Notes: generated from the sequence alone by a model not told the origin. 64,000 nucleotides of DNA from Riptortus pedestris (GCA_019009955.1 CM032229.1:192448501-192512500); one strand, 5' to 3'. Shown: positions 22,637-35,900, numbered from the stretch's first letter. Program-made: numbers and translations.

Positions 22637-22653
22637 CGCCAATTTAAAATCGG

Positions 22654-22670
22654 CGGACTTAGTACGACAG
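22654..22670. repeat. 17-bp target site duplication (right)
   Basis: Identical to 17441-17457; it marks the 5' end of the long R1-like copy. Confidence 0.8.
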
Positions 22671-23015
22671 CAGACTATGAGGCTAAACTAATTACTCAAC
22701 AAACTCAATACACACAAACAAACTTATTATACGATGACATAGTGAGACATATACGCCGCCGAATCCTAACAAATGGCAATCAGAATGGATGGAAGTAAAG
22801 AACCACCTCCGCAGTATCAAAAGTCCAATTAAGGAGTGACCATCAAGCCATAAGAGTACTAGACGGGAGGAAGTAGTTCTTGCCAGACTCTGGATCGGCC
22901 ACACATAACTGACTCATAGACACTGTATGATAAGAATTGATAACCCTATATGCAAATACTGCATCAAACAACTTACGATAAAACAGATATTGACAGACTG
23001 CATCCAACGAGAAAA
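22654..23015 (+). pseudogene. LINE RNase H / C-terminal fragment
   Basis: The plus strand reads 'ADYEAKLITQQ', 'YDDIVRHIRRRIL', then, after a small frameshift near 22795, 'EVKNHLRSIKSPIKE', 'RREEVVLARLWIGHT', 'LTHRHCMIRIDNPICKYC' and 'QLTIKQILTDC'. This is the end of an RNase H domain followed by the 'REEVVLxRLRIGHTxLTHxxL...CxxC...LTxxHxLxxC' tail of Jockey-type and related LINEs. It carries stops at 'KE*' and 'HT*'. It is interrupted on its left by the R1-like insertion and ends in a TA tract. The same LINE tail, better preserved, is at 57164-57395. Confidence 0.65.
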
Positions 23016-23017
23016 CG

Positions 23018-23060
<43 letters not shown>

Positions 23061-23064
<4 letters not shown>

Positions 23065-23136
23065 TATAATATTTACGTCATTTCTGGGTAGACTCGATGG
23101 ACGTTTAGAGACATTTTTTTTTCCTCTGTCTCTCTG

Positions 23137-23222
<86 letters not shown>
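23061..23222. repeat. HINE-like fragment, then (TC)n and (TA)n tracts
   Basis: A worn HINE-like 3' block ('cgtcatttctgggtagactc', 'gatggacgtttagag') at 23074-23110 is followed by a CT/TC tract (about 23130-23177) running straight into TA (23178-23222). This is an unusual compound microsatellite for this family. Confidence 0.6.
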
Positions 23223-23225
<3 letters not shown>

Positions 23226-23571
23226 TTTTTCATTGAATTTATTTAGAGAAGTTTCAGTTGTTAGGAAGCTGTGCTATTTCATTATGTATCGGCTGGTTCA
23301 TTTCCCTTTAAAAGGGAGCATTCAACCGTTGTTTAATTAATCCTTGATCGGACCGCACTCAATGTGTTAACCACGACTAGCAACATACCTTTCTACCTTT
23401 GGGAATGCAATAATGATGTATGTATTTGGAATGCTGATTAGTTGCCCACTACATGCAGTGTCTCAGCTTGAGTGAAACTATTCGACTCTCTATACATTGC
23501 TTCCTCATTTTAGGGGAATTCTGCTACTAAGGTTGAACTGTAGCAGGAATTCCGAAATATATATGTATATT
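23223..23571. other. No gene seen
   Basis: Spacer without a frame. 23508-23555 ('ggggaattctgctactaagg') may be a very old HINE-like end. Confidence 0.3.
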
Positions 23572-23611
23572 AGCAGAGTCCCCTTAAGGGAAATCTGCTA
23601 TTGAAGTCGTA

Positions 23612-23671
<60 letters not shown>

Positions 23672-24396
23672 TTAACGTTCTAGCGGTCGCAATCTTTGTT
23701 TGGTCGTTACCAAACATGATATTTAAACGTTTTATTAAAAACAAAGACAATGATCATTAATGGCTGATATCGGACCAGCGGGAGGGGGGAGGATTTTTGA
23801 AAATTCGAAATATCTCTGTTACTATATGTCGGATCGAAAACGTATATAGAATAAATCTTAATGTACTATAAATAATATTATATACATTTATTCTCTATCT
23901 TCATTATAAACCGAGATATTTGCATTTTTCAGTTTTCGGCCTTCAGCAAACCCCACTTCTGCTCGTGTTACATAAACAATTCTTTGTTATATAATAAACC
24001 ACATTATTCGAAGCTTAATACCAAATATTTTTTTCCCAGAGACATTTATTATACGAGACAGATGCAAATATGTTCTTGAAACCGCCCCCCCCCCACCCGT
24101 CTTAAATTCTTGGACTACTAAAATTTGATTGATTGAGATAAAAATTAGTCCGATTTAAATGAATATGTTAAATTCTGATATGTTTCAGTTATTGTTTTTC
24201 TTTCCGGTGAACCGTTGGCAGACCTGTTTGTTTACATTTGAGGCACTTCTCGCCGGCAGGGAAAATATTTCTTATTACCGTTTGTATTTATTCACTTAAT
24301 ATTCAGTGTTGTATTAGCAGTATGTGGGTTTATCTATTATTAATCTTCACGAAGGAAATCTGCTTAGTTTTCGCATCCCCTGCGTAAGGGACTTTT
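23572..24396 (-). repeat. HINE-like element, long variant, full length
   Basis: 3' hairpin 'ccccttaaggg' at 23581, TA tract (about 23616-23669), 'gttctagcggtcgca', the long-variant block, and 5' end 'cgcatcccctgcgtaaggga' then cttttt-like end at 24396. Most of the 3' conserved block between the hairpin and the TA tract is deleted. Confidence 0.75.
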
Positions 24397-24907
24397 AATA
24401 GTGGGTTTAGCCATAATAGTGAATTAATTTTCATTATATACTAAGCGCGAATATTTTAGAGGCAATGTTCTTGTGGATAAATCTTTCGGAAAATGCCCTA
24501 AAAGGCCTCTTGATGTTTAAGGATTAGGAGGGAGGATGTAGAGTTTTTGGCGGGAAAGCCGGTGTGAAAAGGAGGGATCTAACAGCTGTTCCGATGAAGA
24601 AGGGGATTCACTTCTAATGAGGGTGAAACAGGCTTAATCCAGCTTCTAGGACTAGGAAGAATTAGCTGGGCCTTGGCAGGTGTGGGCGCTGATGTAGTGT
24701 AATGGCGGGAACGACTATAACCTACCCATTACCTTCCACTCTCCACCGAGGTAATTAAATATCTGGGTCGAGTGGTTTTTAGTCGGATCTCTTTGGAGGG
24801 CCGTACACTCTCTCAAGCCTATTTCTACCTCCGTTCCTCAACCTAACCACACCAGTTGTCCCACTAATATTGAATATTTTTCCCAGAATAATTTAATTTA
24901 TGAATTC
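24397..24907. other. No gene seen
   Basis: Less AT-rich than its flanks (for example 'ggcgggaaagccggtgtgaa'). No frame longer than 60 codons and no motif. It could be unique sequence or an unidentified repeat. Confidence 0.3.
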
Positions 24908-25035
24908 TCTTCCTAGCAGATTTTAAGCAAATTTCCCTTAATGGAAATCATCTATTGAAGTTGTACTCAAGGCGTATTTTCGAAAAATGTCCTTCAATGT
25001 CCATCGACATTTCCCTAGGGGAAACCTGCTACCAA
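24908..25035 (-). repeat. HINE-like 3' end fragment
   Basis: It contains 'aaatttcccttaatggaaat' and 'tcaatgtccatcgacatttc' in minus orientation; the remainder is lost. Confidence 0.6.
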
Positions 25036-25074
25036 CCACAACATCCGCCCCAAAACTTCTATATAAAGGATGAT

Positions 25075-25868
25075 TGGTAAGTATATTGACAAACAGGTGT
25101 TTCTACTCACCAAAAGGAACAAATTGTCCATGAGATGTAACTTCCTAATTCTAATAGTATTAGAGAAAATAGGTTTTTATCGTTTTTCTATGTATCTATG
25201 TATTATAACATAAATTCATCTGCAGCAGGTAAACTAACGTTACACGATGTTTTCTGATTATGTAATTTAGAAGGGTATTAAATTATCGTTTTAAAAATCG
25301 TTTATTTATATATTAAGTAATAGAGAACATGACTTTGTATCCATTAGCGAGAATTTGTTTGGTGCATGATAATAAGAAAGAAAACTGAACAGTAAATGGC
25401 CACTGTTTTTATAATGAATGTGCTGCTTTCCAGCACTTGATAAAGTCTCTTAGAATAGGACTGTATGGTTAGAAAGCATATTGATGGAAGAAGTTTTATT
25501 CAAAATCTAAAAGTTTTAAGTTGATCCGGAGGATGGTTTGATGGTTTTAGAGTTTTCAAAATTTTATTTAAAGATATTTTTTTGTATTTTCAGATTCTGT
25601 TAAAACTATTTTTAAAAACGAAATTGCAAATAAAAACGAACGATTGTTAAAGATAATTTAATGCCCTTCAAAATGACATAGCCAGAAAACATCTTAAAGC
25701 AATAGGTCATCAGCTGCAGATGAAATTATATAATAAAACATAGATACATTGAAACATCATAAAAAATTGATTTTTCTTCAATACTATTAGGATTAGGAAC
25801 ATACATCATATGGACAATTTTGTTCCTTTTGATGAGTAGAAACATCTGTAGAAGTCTATCTACTTACC
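25075..25868. mobile_element. Foldback/MITE-like element with ~155-bp inverted ends
   Basis: Left arm 25075-25228 and right arm 25711-25868 are inverted copies with moderate divergence. Shared blocks in order are 'ggtaagta', 'tgtttctactca', 'aaaaggaacaaa', 'ttgtccat', 'tcctaat', 'tatgtatctatg' and 'catctgcagc'. The middle (25229-25710) is AT-rich without a frame. It could be a non-autonomous DNA transposon with long inverted repeats; I see no clear target duplication. Confidence 0.55.
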
Positions 25869-25878
25869 AAACAACCAG

Positions 25879-25944
<66 letters not shown>

Positions 25945-25946
25945 AA

Positions 25947-28900
25947 ATTGTAACCTCTGTCTGTACATTGATTTTTTTCGGGAATTTTCACGATAACTTT
26001 TCGTTTCACATGTCATAGACACCATAACTGCATTTTGTTTCTTTGGTGTCTGTTTGTTTGTTTGTTTGTTTGTTTGTTTATTTGTTTGTTTGTTTGTTAC
26101 CTTTTCACGCATAAACGGCTGAACCGAATTTTATGAAACTTGGTATGTATATTACTACTAACCCAACTTAGACTTTAGGCTATATTAATATCCTCTGAGA
26201 CGATCAAGAGTGGGGGTTATAAGGGAAGCCTGAAATTAAAAATAGAGATATTTCGATTCCTATTGGTTTTTCGGTAATTATGCACATAACAAAAGTTGTT
26301 TACTTTGTTATTTAGAGTAACTTTTGTTATATACACTTTCGTCGTATACCGAGTTATAAACGAGATATACGCTAAAACCTATAGAGGAAGTTAACTATTT
26401 TATATGGCACAAAAGAATCAACCAAACTAAATAAAACTCGGTATGAGTATCAGCACTAACGCTTTCATTATAACAAGCTATGCCAACATTTCTAGGGACG
26501 GGCAGGAGTGGGGGTTATAAGGGAAGCCAGAACTAAAAAATAGCGATATTTCGTTTCTTATTGGTTTTTCGGCATATATAAACATACAAAAGTTGTTAAT
26601 TTTGTTATTTAGAGTAACTTGTGTTATATGCACTTTTGCCTTATACGGAAGTATAAAGGCGTTATACGCTAAACATTATAGCGGGAGTCAACAATTTTAT
26701 TTGGCACAAAAGACTCAACCGAACTAAATAAAACACTCAGTATGTGTATTAACACTAACGCCTTCCTTATAAAAAGGCATACTATTTCTAGGGACGGGCA
26801 GGAGTGGGTTATAAGGGAGGCTTGAAATTAAAAATAGTGATTTCCTATTGGGGTTTCGGTAAATATGTACATAACAAAAGCTGTTTATTTTGTTATTTAG
26901 AGAAATTTGCCCAACACTTCTTTTCAATATGAACTACCAAGTACCTCAAATGAAAAAAATTGATTCAAATGTATGTCAATATTTTCTCATTAATAATTCA
27001 AATATATGCATAATGCACAGGAAACGGGAAATATGACAATATGCAGAACAGTGAAGTCTTACATAAAAAAATAATTTTAATATTAACAAATCCACAGAAA
27101 CGACGTGTATTAACCCTAAACACTGGGACGGGTAAAAGTCAAAACATTGTGCAAAGTAAGCCCATCGTGCCTTGCACAAAAATATACCATCACCATTCAG
27201 CCTCAAATGTATTCCCGAGCGAAGCCGGGTAATTGTAACCTCTGTCTGTACATTGATTTTTTTCGCGAAATTTCACGATAACTTTTCGTTTCACATGTCA
27301 TAGACACCATAACTGCATTTTGTTTCTTTGGTGTCTGTTTGTTTGTTTGTTTGTTTGTTTGTTTGTTTATTTGTTTGTTTGTTTGTTACCTTTTCACGCA
27401 TAAACGGCTGAACCGAATTTTATCAAACTTGGTATGTATATTACTACTATCCCAACTTAGACTTTAGGCTATATTAATTTTCTCTGAGACGAACAGGAGT
27501 GGGGGTTATAAGGGAGGCCTGATATTAAAAGTCGCGATATTTCGTTTTCTATTGGTTTTTTGGCAAATATGCACATAACAAAAGTTGTTTATTTTGTTAT
27601 TTAGAGTAACTTTTGTCATAAACACCGAACTAATTAAATCTCGGTATGTGTATTAGCACTGACGCCTTAATTATCATAAGCTATACCAACAATTCTATGG
27701 ACGGGCAGGAGTGGGGGTTGTAAGGGAGGCCTTAAATTAAAAATAGCGGTATTTCGTTTTCTACTGGTTTTTCTGCAAATATGCACATGGCAAAAGTTGT
27801 TTATTTTGTTATTTACTGTAAGATTTATTATATTCACTTTTGTCGTATAACAAAGTATAAACGAGATTTACACTAAATACTAAAGCGGGAGCCAACAATT
27901 TTGTTGGGCACTAACGATTGAACCAAAATTAACAAGACTCGGTATGTGAATTAGCACTAATTCTTCCATGATTATAAGCTATATTAAAAATTTTAGGTTC
28001 AAAGGGGAGTGGGGATTATAAGAGAGGCTGAAATGAAAAACTCGCTTTTTTATTTTCTATTTGTTTTTCGGCAAACGTGCATATAACAAAAGTTGTTTAC
28101 TTTGTTATTTAGAGTAACTTTTGTGTGCATTCACTTTTGTCGTAAAGAACACAACACTTTTGTTTGAAGTAAACACGGGATATACGCTAAACGGGAGTCA
28201 ATAATTATATTAGTACTTATTTAAGGGGTTTTAATAAATGAATATTATGACAAATGATGTTATGTTTTCGTCTTATATGATAGTTCAAAGTATGATTCGG
28301 ATTAGTGAGGTTATAAATCTTTGTCATCCCCTCCTCATTTATTTATTTTTCCTAGAAAATAACTTTATATAACGTTATTTATTTCGAATAGAAATATAAA
28401 CTATAAGAGCATTTCCATTATTTAATTTCTATAATGTACCTTGAAGTTATTGAAACAAATATCTAATATAATAACAATTAAACGTTAATGGTAATGTCAT
28501 TATGACAAAAAACAATATGCGTTTAAACTCGATATGATATTTTCAGGGTACCACTATTATTTAATTCCATTTGGTAGATAAATTGTAAAATAATGTTTTG
28601 CATCAATAATATAAATAGAAGAATGTTGAGAAGTCTCATGCGGGAGCGGAAGATGACGGGACCAGTTAATTAAGTTAACTTATTTCCCGTCTGGCATTCC
28701 TGGAAGCGATTTCCAGTGAGATTCACTATTACAAATATAATCTTACGTGCAAAACTTTGCCTATACTATGTGAGCTCGGATTGGCTTTTGAAAGGAAATA
28801 TGTTCATTATAGATGATATTTAATTGGAATAAATGCTACCCATGATTATGGTTTGAACAGTGAAGTCTTACATAAAAAATTATTTTTATTATTAAAAAAT

Positions 28901-29422
28901 GCCAACAACGGGTATAAACCCTTAAAGCTGGGATGGGTAAATGTCAAAATAGTTTGCAAAGTAAAGCCTTGCCAAAAAAATACCATCACCATTCAGCCTC
29001 AAATGAATTCCCGGGCGAATAATATAAAATTGTAACCTCTGTCTGTACATTGATTTTTTTCGGCTGAACAAAACTCGGTATGTCAATTACCATTAATTCT
29101 TCCATGATTATAAGTTATATTAAAATTTTTAGATTCAAACGGGAGGGGGGTTATAAGGGAGGCCTGACATAAAAATTCACCACATTTACATGTATAAGAG
29201 ACGGGAAATATAAAAATATCGAAGACAGTGAAGCCTTATCGAACAAATAATTCTATTATTAGTAAATCCACGGCAACGACGGGTATCAATCCTAAACACT
29301 GGGACGGGTAAATGTCAAAATATTGTGCAATGTAAAGCCTGCTAGAAAATACCATCACCATTCAGCCTCAAATGAATTCCCGAGCGAAGCCGGGTATCTG
29401 AGCTAGTCTATATATATATAAA
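25947..29422 (+). mobile_element. Array unit 1 (A 25947-27231, B 27232-29028, C 29029-29422)
   Basis: Its first 60 bases differ most from the other units ('cgggaattttcacg' instead of 'cgcgaaatttcacg'), and its GTTT tract is shorter, giving A of 1285 bp. It is preceded by TA repeats. Frames of 60-82 codons here come from the GTTT tract or chance openings and recur identically in each unit; I do not regard them as genes. Confidence 0.8.
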
Positions 29423-32400
29423 ATTGTAACCTCTGTCTGTACATTGATTTTTTTCGCGAAATTTCACGATAACTTTTCGTTTCACATGTCATAGACACCA
29501 TAACTGCATTTTGTTTCTTTGGTGTCTGTTTGTTTGTTTGTTTGTTTGTTTGTTTGTTTGTTTATTTGTTTGTTTGTTTGTTACCTTTTCACGCATAAAC
29601 GGCTGAACCGAATTTTATGAAACTTGGTATGTATATTACTACTAACCCAACTTAGACTTTAGGCTATATTAATATCCTCTGAGACGATCAAGAGTGGGGG
29701 TTATAAGGGAAGCCTGAAATTAAAAATAGAGATATTTCGATTCCTATTGGTTTTTCGGTAATTATGCACATAACAAAAGTTGTTTACTTTGTTATTTAGA
29801 GTAACTTTTGTTATATACACTTTCGTCGTATACCGAGTTATAAACGAGATATACGCTAAAACCTATAGAGGAAGTTAACTATTTTATATGGCACAAAAGA
29901 ATCAACCAAACTAAATAAAACTCGGTATGAGTATTAGCACTAACGCTTTCATTATAACAAGCTATGCCAACATTTCTAGGGACGGGCAGGAGTGGGGGTT
30001 ATAAGGGAAGCCAGAACTAAAAAATAGCGATATTTCGTTTCTTATTGGTTTTTGGGCATATATAAACATACAAAAGTTGTTAATTTTGTTATTTAGAGTA
30101 ACTTGTGTTATATGCACTTTTGCCTTATACGGAAGTATAAAGGCGTTATACGCTAAAAATTATAGCGGGAGTCAACAATTTTATTTGGCACAAAAGACTC
30201 AACCGAACTAAATAAAACACTCAGTATGTGTATTAACACTAACGCCTTCCTTATAAAAAGGCATACTATTTCTAGGGACGGGCAGGAGTGGGTTATAAGG
30301 GAGGCTTGAAATTAAAAATAGTGATTTCCTATTGGGGTTTCGGTAAATATGTACATAACAAAAGCTGTTTATTTTGTTATTTAGAGAAATTTGCCCAACA
30401 CTTCTTTTCAATATGAACTACCAAGTACCTCAAATGAAAAAAATTGATTCAAATGTATGTCAATATTTTCTCATTAATAATTCAAATATATGCATAATGC
30501 ACAGGAAACGGGAAATATGACAATATGCAGAACAGTGAAGTCTTACATAAAAAAATAATTTTAATATTAACAAATCCACAGAAACGACGTGTATTAACCC
30601 TAAACACTGGGACGGGTAAAAGTCAAAACATTGTGCAAAGTAAGCCCATCGTGCCTTGCACAAAAATATACCATCACCATTCAGCCTCAAATGTATTCCC
30701 GAGCGAAGCCGGGTAATTGTAACCTCTGTCTGTACATTGATTTTTTTCGCGAAATTTCACGATAACTTTTCGTTTCACATGTCATAGACACCATAACTGC
30801 ATTTTGTTTCTTTGGTGTCTGTTTGTTTGTTTGTTTGTTTGTTTGTTTGTTTATTTGTTTGTTTGTTTGTTACCTTTTCACGCATAAACGGCTGAACCGA
30901 ATTTTATCAAACTTGGTATGTATATTACTACTATCCCAACTTAGACTTTAGGCTATATTAATTTTCTCTGAGACGAACAGGAGTGGGGGTTATAAGGGAG
31001 GCCTGATATTAAAAGTCGCGATATTTCGTTTTCTATTGGTTTTTTGGCAAATATGCACATAACAAAAGTTGTTTATTTTGTTATTTAGAGTAACTTTTGT
31101 CATAAACACCGAACTAATTAAATCTCGGTATGTGTATTAGCACTGACGCCTTAATTATCATAAGCTATACCAACAATTCTATGGACGGGCAGGAGTGGGG
31201 GTTGTAAGGGAGGCCTTAAATTAAAAATAGCGGTATTTCGTTTTCTACTGGTTTTTCTGCAAATATGCACATGGCAAAAGTTGTTTATTTTGTTATTTAC
31301 TGTAAGATTTATTATATTCACTTTTGTCGTATAACAAAGTATAAACGAGATTTACACTAAATACTAAAGCGGGAGCCAACAATTTTGTTGGGCACTAACG
31401 ATTGAACCAAAATTAACAAGACTCGGTATGTGAATTAGCACTAATTCTTCCATGATTATAAGCTATATTAAAAATTTTAGGTTCAAAGGGGAGTGGGGAT
31501 TATAAGAGAGGCTGAAATGAAAAACTCGCTTTTTTATTTTCTATTTGTTTTTCGGCAAACGTGCATATAACAAAAGTTGTTTACTTTGTTATTTAGAGTA
31601 ACTTTTGTGTGCATTCACTTTTGTCGTAAAGAACACAACACTTTTGTTTGAAGTAAACACGGGATATACGCTAAACGGGAGTCAATAATTATATTAGTAC
31701 TTATTTAAGGGGTTTTAATAAATGAATATTATGACAAATGATGTTATGTTTTCGTCTTATATGATAGTTCAAAGTATGATTCGGATTAGTGAGGTTATAA
31801 ATCTTTGTCATCCCCTCCTCATTTATTTATTTTTCCTAGAAAATAACTTTATATAACGTTATTTATTTCGAATAGAAATATAAACTATAAGAGCATTTCC
31901 ATTATTTAATTTCTATAATGTACCTTGAAGTTATTGAAACAAATATCTAATATAATAACAATTAAACGTTAATGGTAATGTCATTATGACAAAAAACAAT
32001 ATGCGTTTAAACTCGATATGATATTTTCAGGGTACCACTATTATTTAATTCCATTTGGTAGATAAATTGTAAAATAATGTTTTGCATCAATAATATAAAT
32101 AGAAGAATGTTGAGAAGTCTCATGCGGGAGCGGAAGATGACGGGACCAGTTAATTAAGTTAACTTATTTCCCGTCTGGCATTCCTGGAAGCGATTTCCAG
32201 TGAGATTCACTATTACAAATATAATCTTACGTGCAAAACTTTGCCTATACTATGTGAGCTCGGATTGGCTTTTGAAAGGAAATATGTTCATTATAGATGA
32301 TATTTAATTGGAATAAATGCTACCCATGATTATGGTTTGAACAGTGAAGTCTTACATAAAAAATTATTTTTATTATTAAAAAATGCCAACAACGGGTATA

Positions 32401-32906
32401 AACCCTTAAAGCTGGGATGGGTAAATGTCAAAATAGTTTGCAAAGTAAAGCCTTGCCAAAAAAATACCATCACCATTCAGCCTCAAATGAATTCCCGGGC
32501 GAATAATATAAAATTGTAACCTCTGTCTGTACATTGATTTTTTTCGGCTGAACAAAACTCGGTATGTCAATTACCATTAATTCTTCCATGATTATAAGTT
32601 ATATTAAAATTTTTAGATTCAAACGGGAGGGGGGTTATAAGGGAGGCCTGACATAAAAATTCACCACATTTACATGTATAAGAGACGGGAAATATAAAAA
32701 TATCGAAGACAGTGAAGCCTTATCGAACAAATAATTCTATTATTAGTAAATCCACGGCAACGACGGGTATCAATCCTAAACACTGGGACGGGTAAATGTC
32801 AAAATATTGTGCAATGTAAAGCCTGCTAGAAAATACCATCACCATTCAGCCTCAAATGAATTCCCGAGCGAAGCCGGGTATCTGAGCTAGTCTATATATA
32901 TATAAA
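29423..32906 (+). mobile_element. Array unit 2 (A 29423-30715, B 30716-32512, C 32513-32906)
   Basis: Exactly 3484 bp to the next unit. Private differences include 'gtattagcac' near 29932 (units 1 and 3 have 'gtatcagcac') and 'tttttgggcata' near 30050 (others 'tttttcggcata'). Confidence 0.8.
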
Positions 32907-35900
32907 ATTGTAACCTCTGTCTGTACATTGATTTTTTTCGCGAAATTTCACGATAACTTTTCGTTTCACATGTCATAGACACCATAACTGCATTTTGTTT
33001 CTTTGGTGTCTGTTTGTTTGTTTGTTTGTTTGTTTGTTTGTTTGTTTATTTGTTTGTTTGTTTGTTACCTTTTCACGCATAAACGGCTGAACCGAATTTT
33101 ATGAAACTTGGTATGTATATTACTACTAACCCAACTTAGACTTTAGGCTATATTAATATCCTCTGAGACGATCAAGAGTGGGGGTTATAAGGGAAGCCTG
33201 AAATTAAAAATAGAGATATTTCGATTCCTATTGGTTTTTCGGTAATTATGCACATAACAAAAGTTGTTTACTTTGTTATTTAGAGTAACTTTTGTTATAT
33301 ACACTTTCGTCGTATACCGAGTTATAAACGAGATATACGCTAAAACCTATAGAGGAAGTTAACTATTTTATATGGCACAAAAGAATCAACCAAACTAAAT
33401 AAAACTCGGTATGAGTATCAGCACTAACGCTTTCATTATAACAAGCTATGCCAACATTTCTAGGGACGGGCAGGAGTGGGGGTTATAAGGGAAGCCAGAA
33501 CTAAAAAATAGCGATATTTCGTTTCTTATTGGTTTTTCGGCATATATAAACATACAAAAGTTGTTAATTTTGTTATTTAGAGTAACTTGTGTTATATGCA
33601 CTTTTGCCTTATACGGAAGTATAAAGGCGTTATACGCTAAAAATTATAGCGGGAGTCAACAATTTTATTTGGCACAAAAGACTCAACCGAACTAAATAAA
33701 ACACTCAGTATGTGTATTAACACTAACGCCTTCCTTATAAAAAGGCATACTATTTCTAGGGACGGGCAGGAGTGGGTTATAAGGGAGGCTTGAAATTAAA
33801 AATAGTGATTTCCTATTGGGGTTTCGGTAAATATGTACATAACAAAAGCTGTTTATTTTGTTATTTAGAGAAATTTGCCCAACACTTCTTTTCAATATGA
33901 ACTACCAAGTACCTCAAATGAAAAAAATTGATTCAAATGTATGTCAATATTTTCTCATTAATAATTCAAATATATGCATAATGCACAGGAAACGGGAAAT
34001 ATGACAATATGCAGAACAGTGAAGTCTTACATAAAAAAATAATTTTAATATTAACAAATCCACAGAAACGACGTGTATTAACCCTAAACACTGGGACGGG
34101 TAAAAGTCAAAACATTGTGCAAAGTAAGCCCATCGTGCCTTGCACAAAAATATACCATCACCATTCAGCCTCAAATGTATTCCCGAGCGAAGCCGGGTAA
34201 TTGTAACCTCTGTCTGTACATTGATTTTTTTCGCGAAATTTCACGATAACTTTTCGTTTCACATGTCATAGACACCATAACTGCATTTTGTTTCTTTGGT
34301 GTCTGTTTGTTTGTTTGTTTGTTTGTTTGTTTGTTTATTTGTTTGTTTGTTTGTTTGTTTGTTTATTTGTTTGTTTGTTTGTTACCTTTTCACGCATAAA
34401 CGGCTGAACCGAATTTTATCAAACTTGGTATGTATATTACTACTATCCCAACTTAGACTTTAGGCTATATTAATTTTCTCTGAGACGAACAGGAGTGGGG
34501 GTTATAAGGGAGGCCTGATATTAAAAGTCGCGATATTTCGTTTTCTATTGGTTTTTTGGCAAATATGCACATAACAAAAGTTGTTTATTTTGTTATTTAG
34601 AGTAACTTTTGTCATAAACACCGAACTAATTAAATCTCGGTATGTGTATTAGCACTGACGCCTTAATTATCATAAGCTATACCAACAATTCTATGGACGG
34701 GCAGGAGTGGGGGTTGTAAGGGAGGCCTTAAATTAAAAATAGCGGTATTTCGTTTTCTACTGGTTTTTCTGCAAATATGCACATGGCAAAAGTTGTTTAT
34801 TTTGTTATTTACTGTAAGATTTATTATATTCACTTTTGTCGTATAACAAAGTATAAACGAGATTTACACTAAATACTAAAGCGGGAGCCAACAATTTTGT
34901 TGGGCACTAACGATTGAACCAAAATTAACAAGACTCGGTATGTGAATTAGCACTAATTCTTCCATGATTATAAGCTATATTAAAAATTTTAGGTTCAAAG
35001 GGGAGTGGGGATTATAAGAGAGGCTGAAATGAAAAACTCGCTTTTTTATTTTCTATTTGTTTTTCGGCAAACGTGCATATAACAAAAGTTGTTTACTTTG
35101 TTATTTAGAGTAACTTTTGTGTGCATTCACTTTTGTCGTAAAGAACACAACACTTTTGTTTGAAGTAAACACGGGATATACGCTAAACGGGAGTCAATAA
35201 TTATATTAGTACTTATTTAAGGGGTTTTAATAAATGAATATTATGACAAATGATGTTATGTTTTCGTCTTATATGATAGTTCAAAGTATGATTCGGATTA
35301 GTGAGGTTATAAATCTTTGTCATCCCCTCCTCATTTATTTATTTTTCCTAGAAAATAACTTTATATAACGTTATTTATTTCGAATAGAAATATAAACTAT
35401 AAGAGCATTTCCATTATTTAATTTCTATAATGTACCTTGAAGTTATTGAAACAAATATCTAATATAATAACAATTAAACGTTAATGGTAATGTCATTATG
35501 ACAAAAAACAATATGCGTTTAAACTCGATATGATATTTTCAGGGTACCACTATTATTTAATTCCATTTGGTAGATAAATTGTAAAATAATGTTTTGCATC
35601 AATAATATAAATAGAAGAATGTTGAGAAGTCTCATGCGGGAGCGGAAGATGACGGGACCAGTTAATTAAGTTAACTTATTTCCCGTCTGGCATTCCTGGA
35701 AGCGATTTCCAGTGAGATTCACTATTACAAATATAATCTTACGTGCAAAACTTTGCCTATACTATGTGAGCTCGGATTGGCTTTTGAAAGGAAATATGTT
35801 CATTATAGATGATATTTAATTGGAATAAATGCTACCCATGATTATGGTTTGAACAGTGAAGTCTTACATAAAAAATTATATTTATTATTAAAAAATGCCA

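Larger units (their letters stand above)
17458..22653 (-). mobile_element. R1-like non-LTR retrotransposon, near full length (5196 bp)
   Basis: The element encodes ORF1 (gag-like, zinc knuckles) and ORF2 (endonuclease plus reverse transcriptase), overlapping by 14 bases, as in R1-clade elements. The exact 17-bp flanks define its ends. There is no poly(A) tail; the 3' UTR (17970-17458) ends 'ctttctgaaatacaca' on the minus strand. Only about 17 bases precede the first ATG, so a small 5' truncation is possible. Three in-frame stops (22493, 20098, 18361) disable it. It is GC-richer than its surroundings, and its coding strand is G-rich and C-poor. Confidence 0.85.

Noticed and set aside
17458..22653. 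Classical R1 insertion in 28S rDNA
   Set aside because: No 28S sequence is recognisable at either flank; the target is a different 17-bp sequence.
25864..26112. Frame with repeated Asn-Lys-Gln-Thr
   Set aside because: It translates the GTTT tract of Helitron-like copies (also 3858 and 36399). Conservation between array units reflects copying of the DNA, not coding constraint.
26976..27206. Frames of 60-76 codons repeated identically in each array unit
   Set aside because: Their identity is explained by the recent duplication of the whole unit, and outside the array they are broken in every diverged copy.
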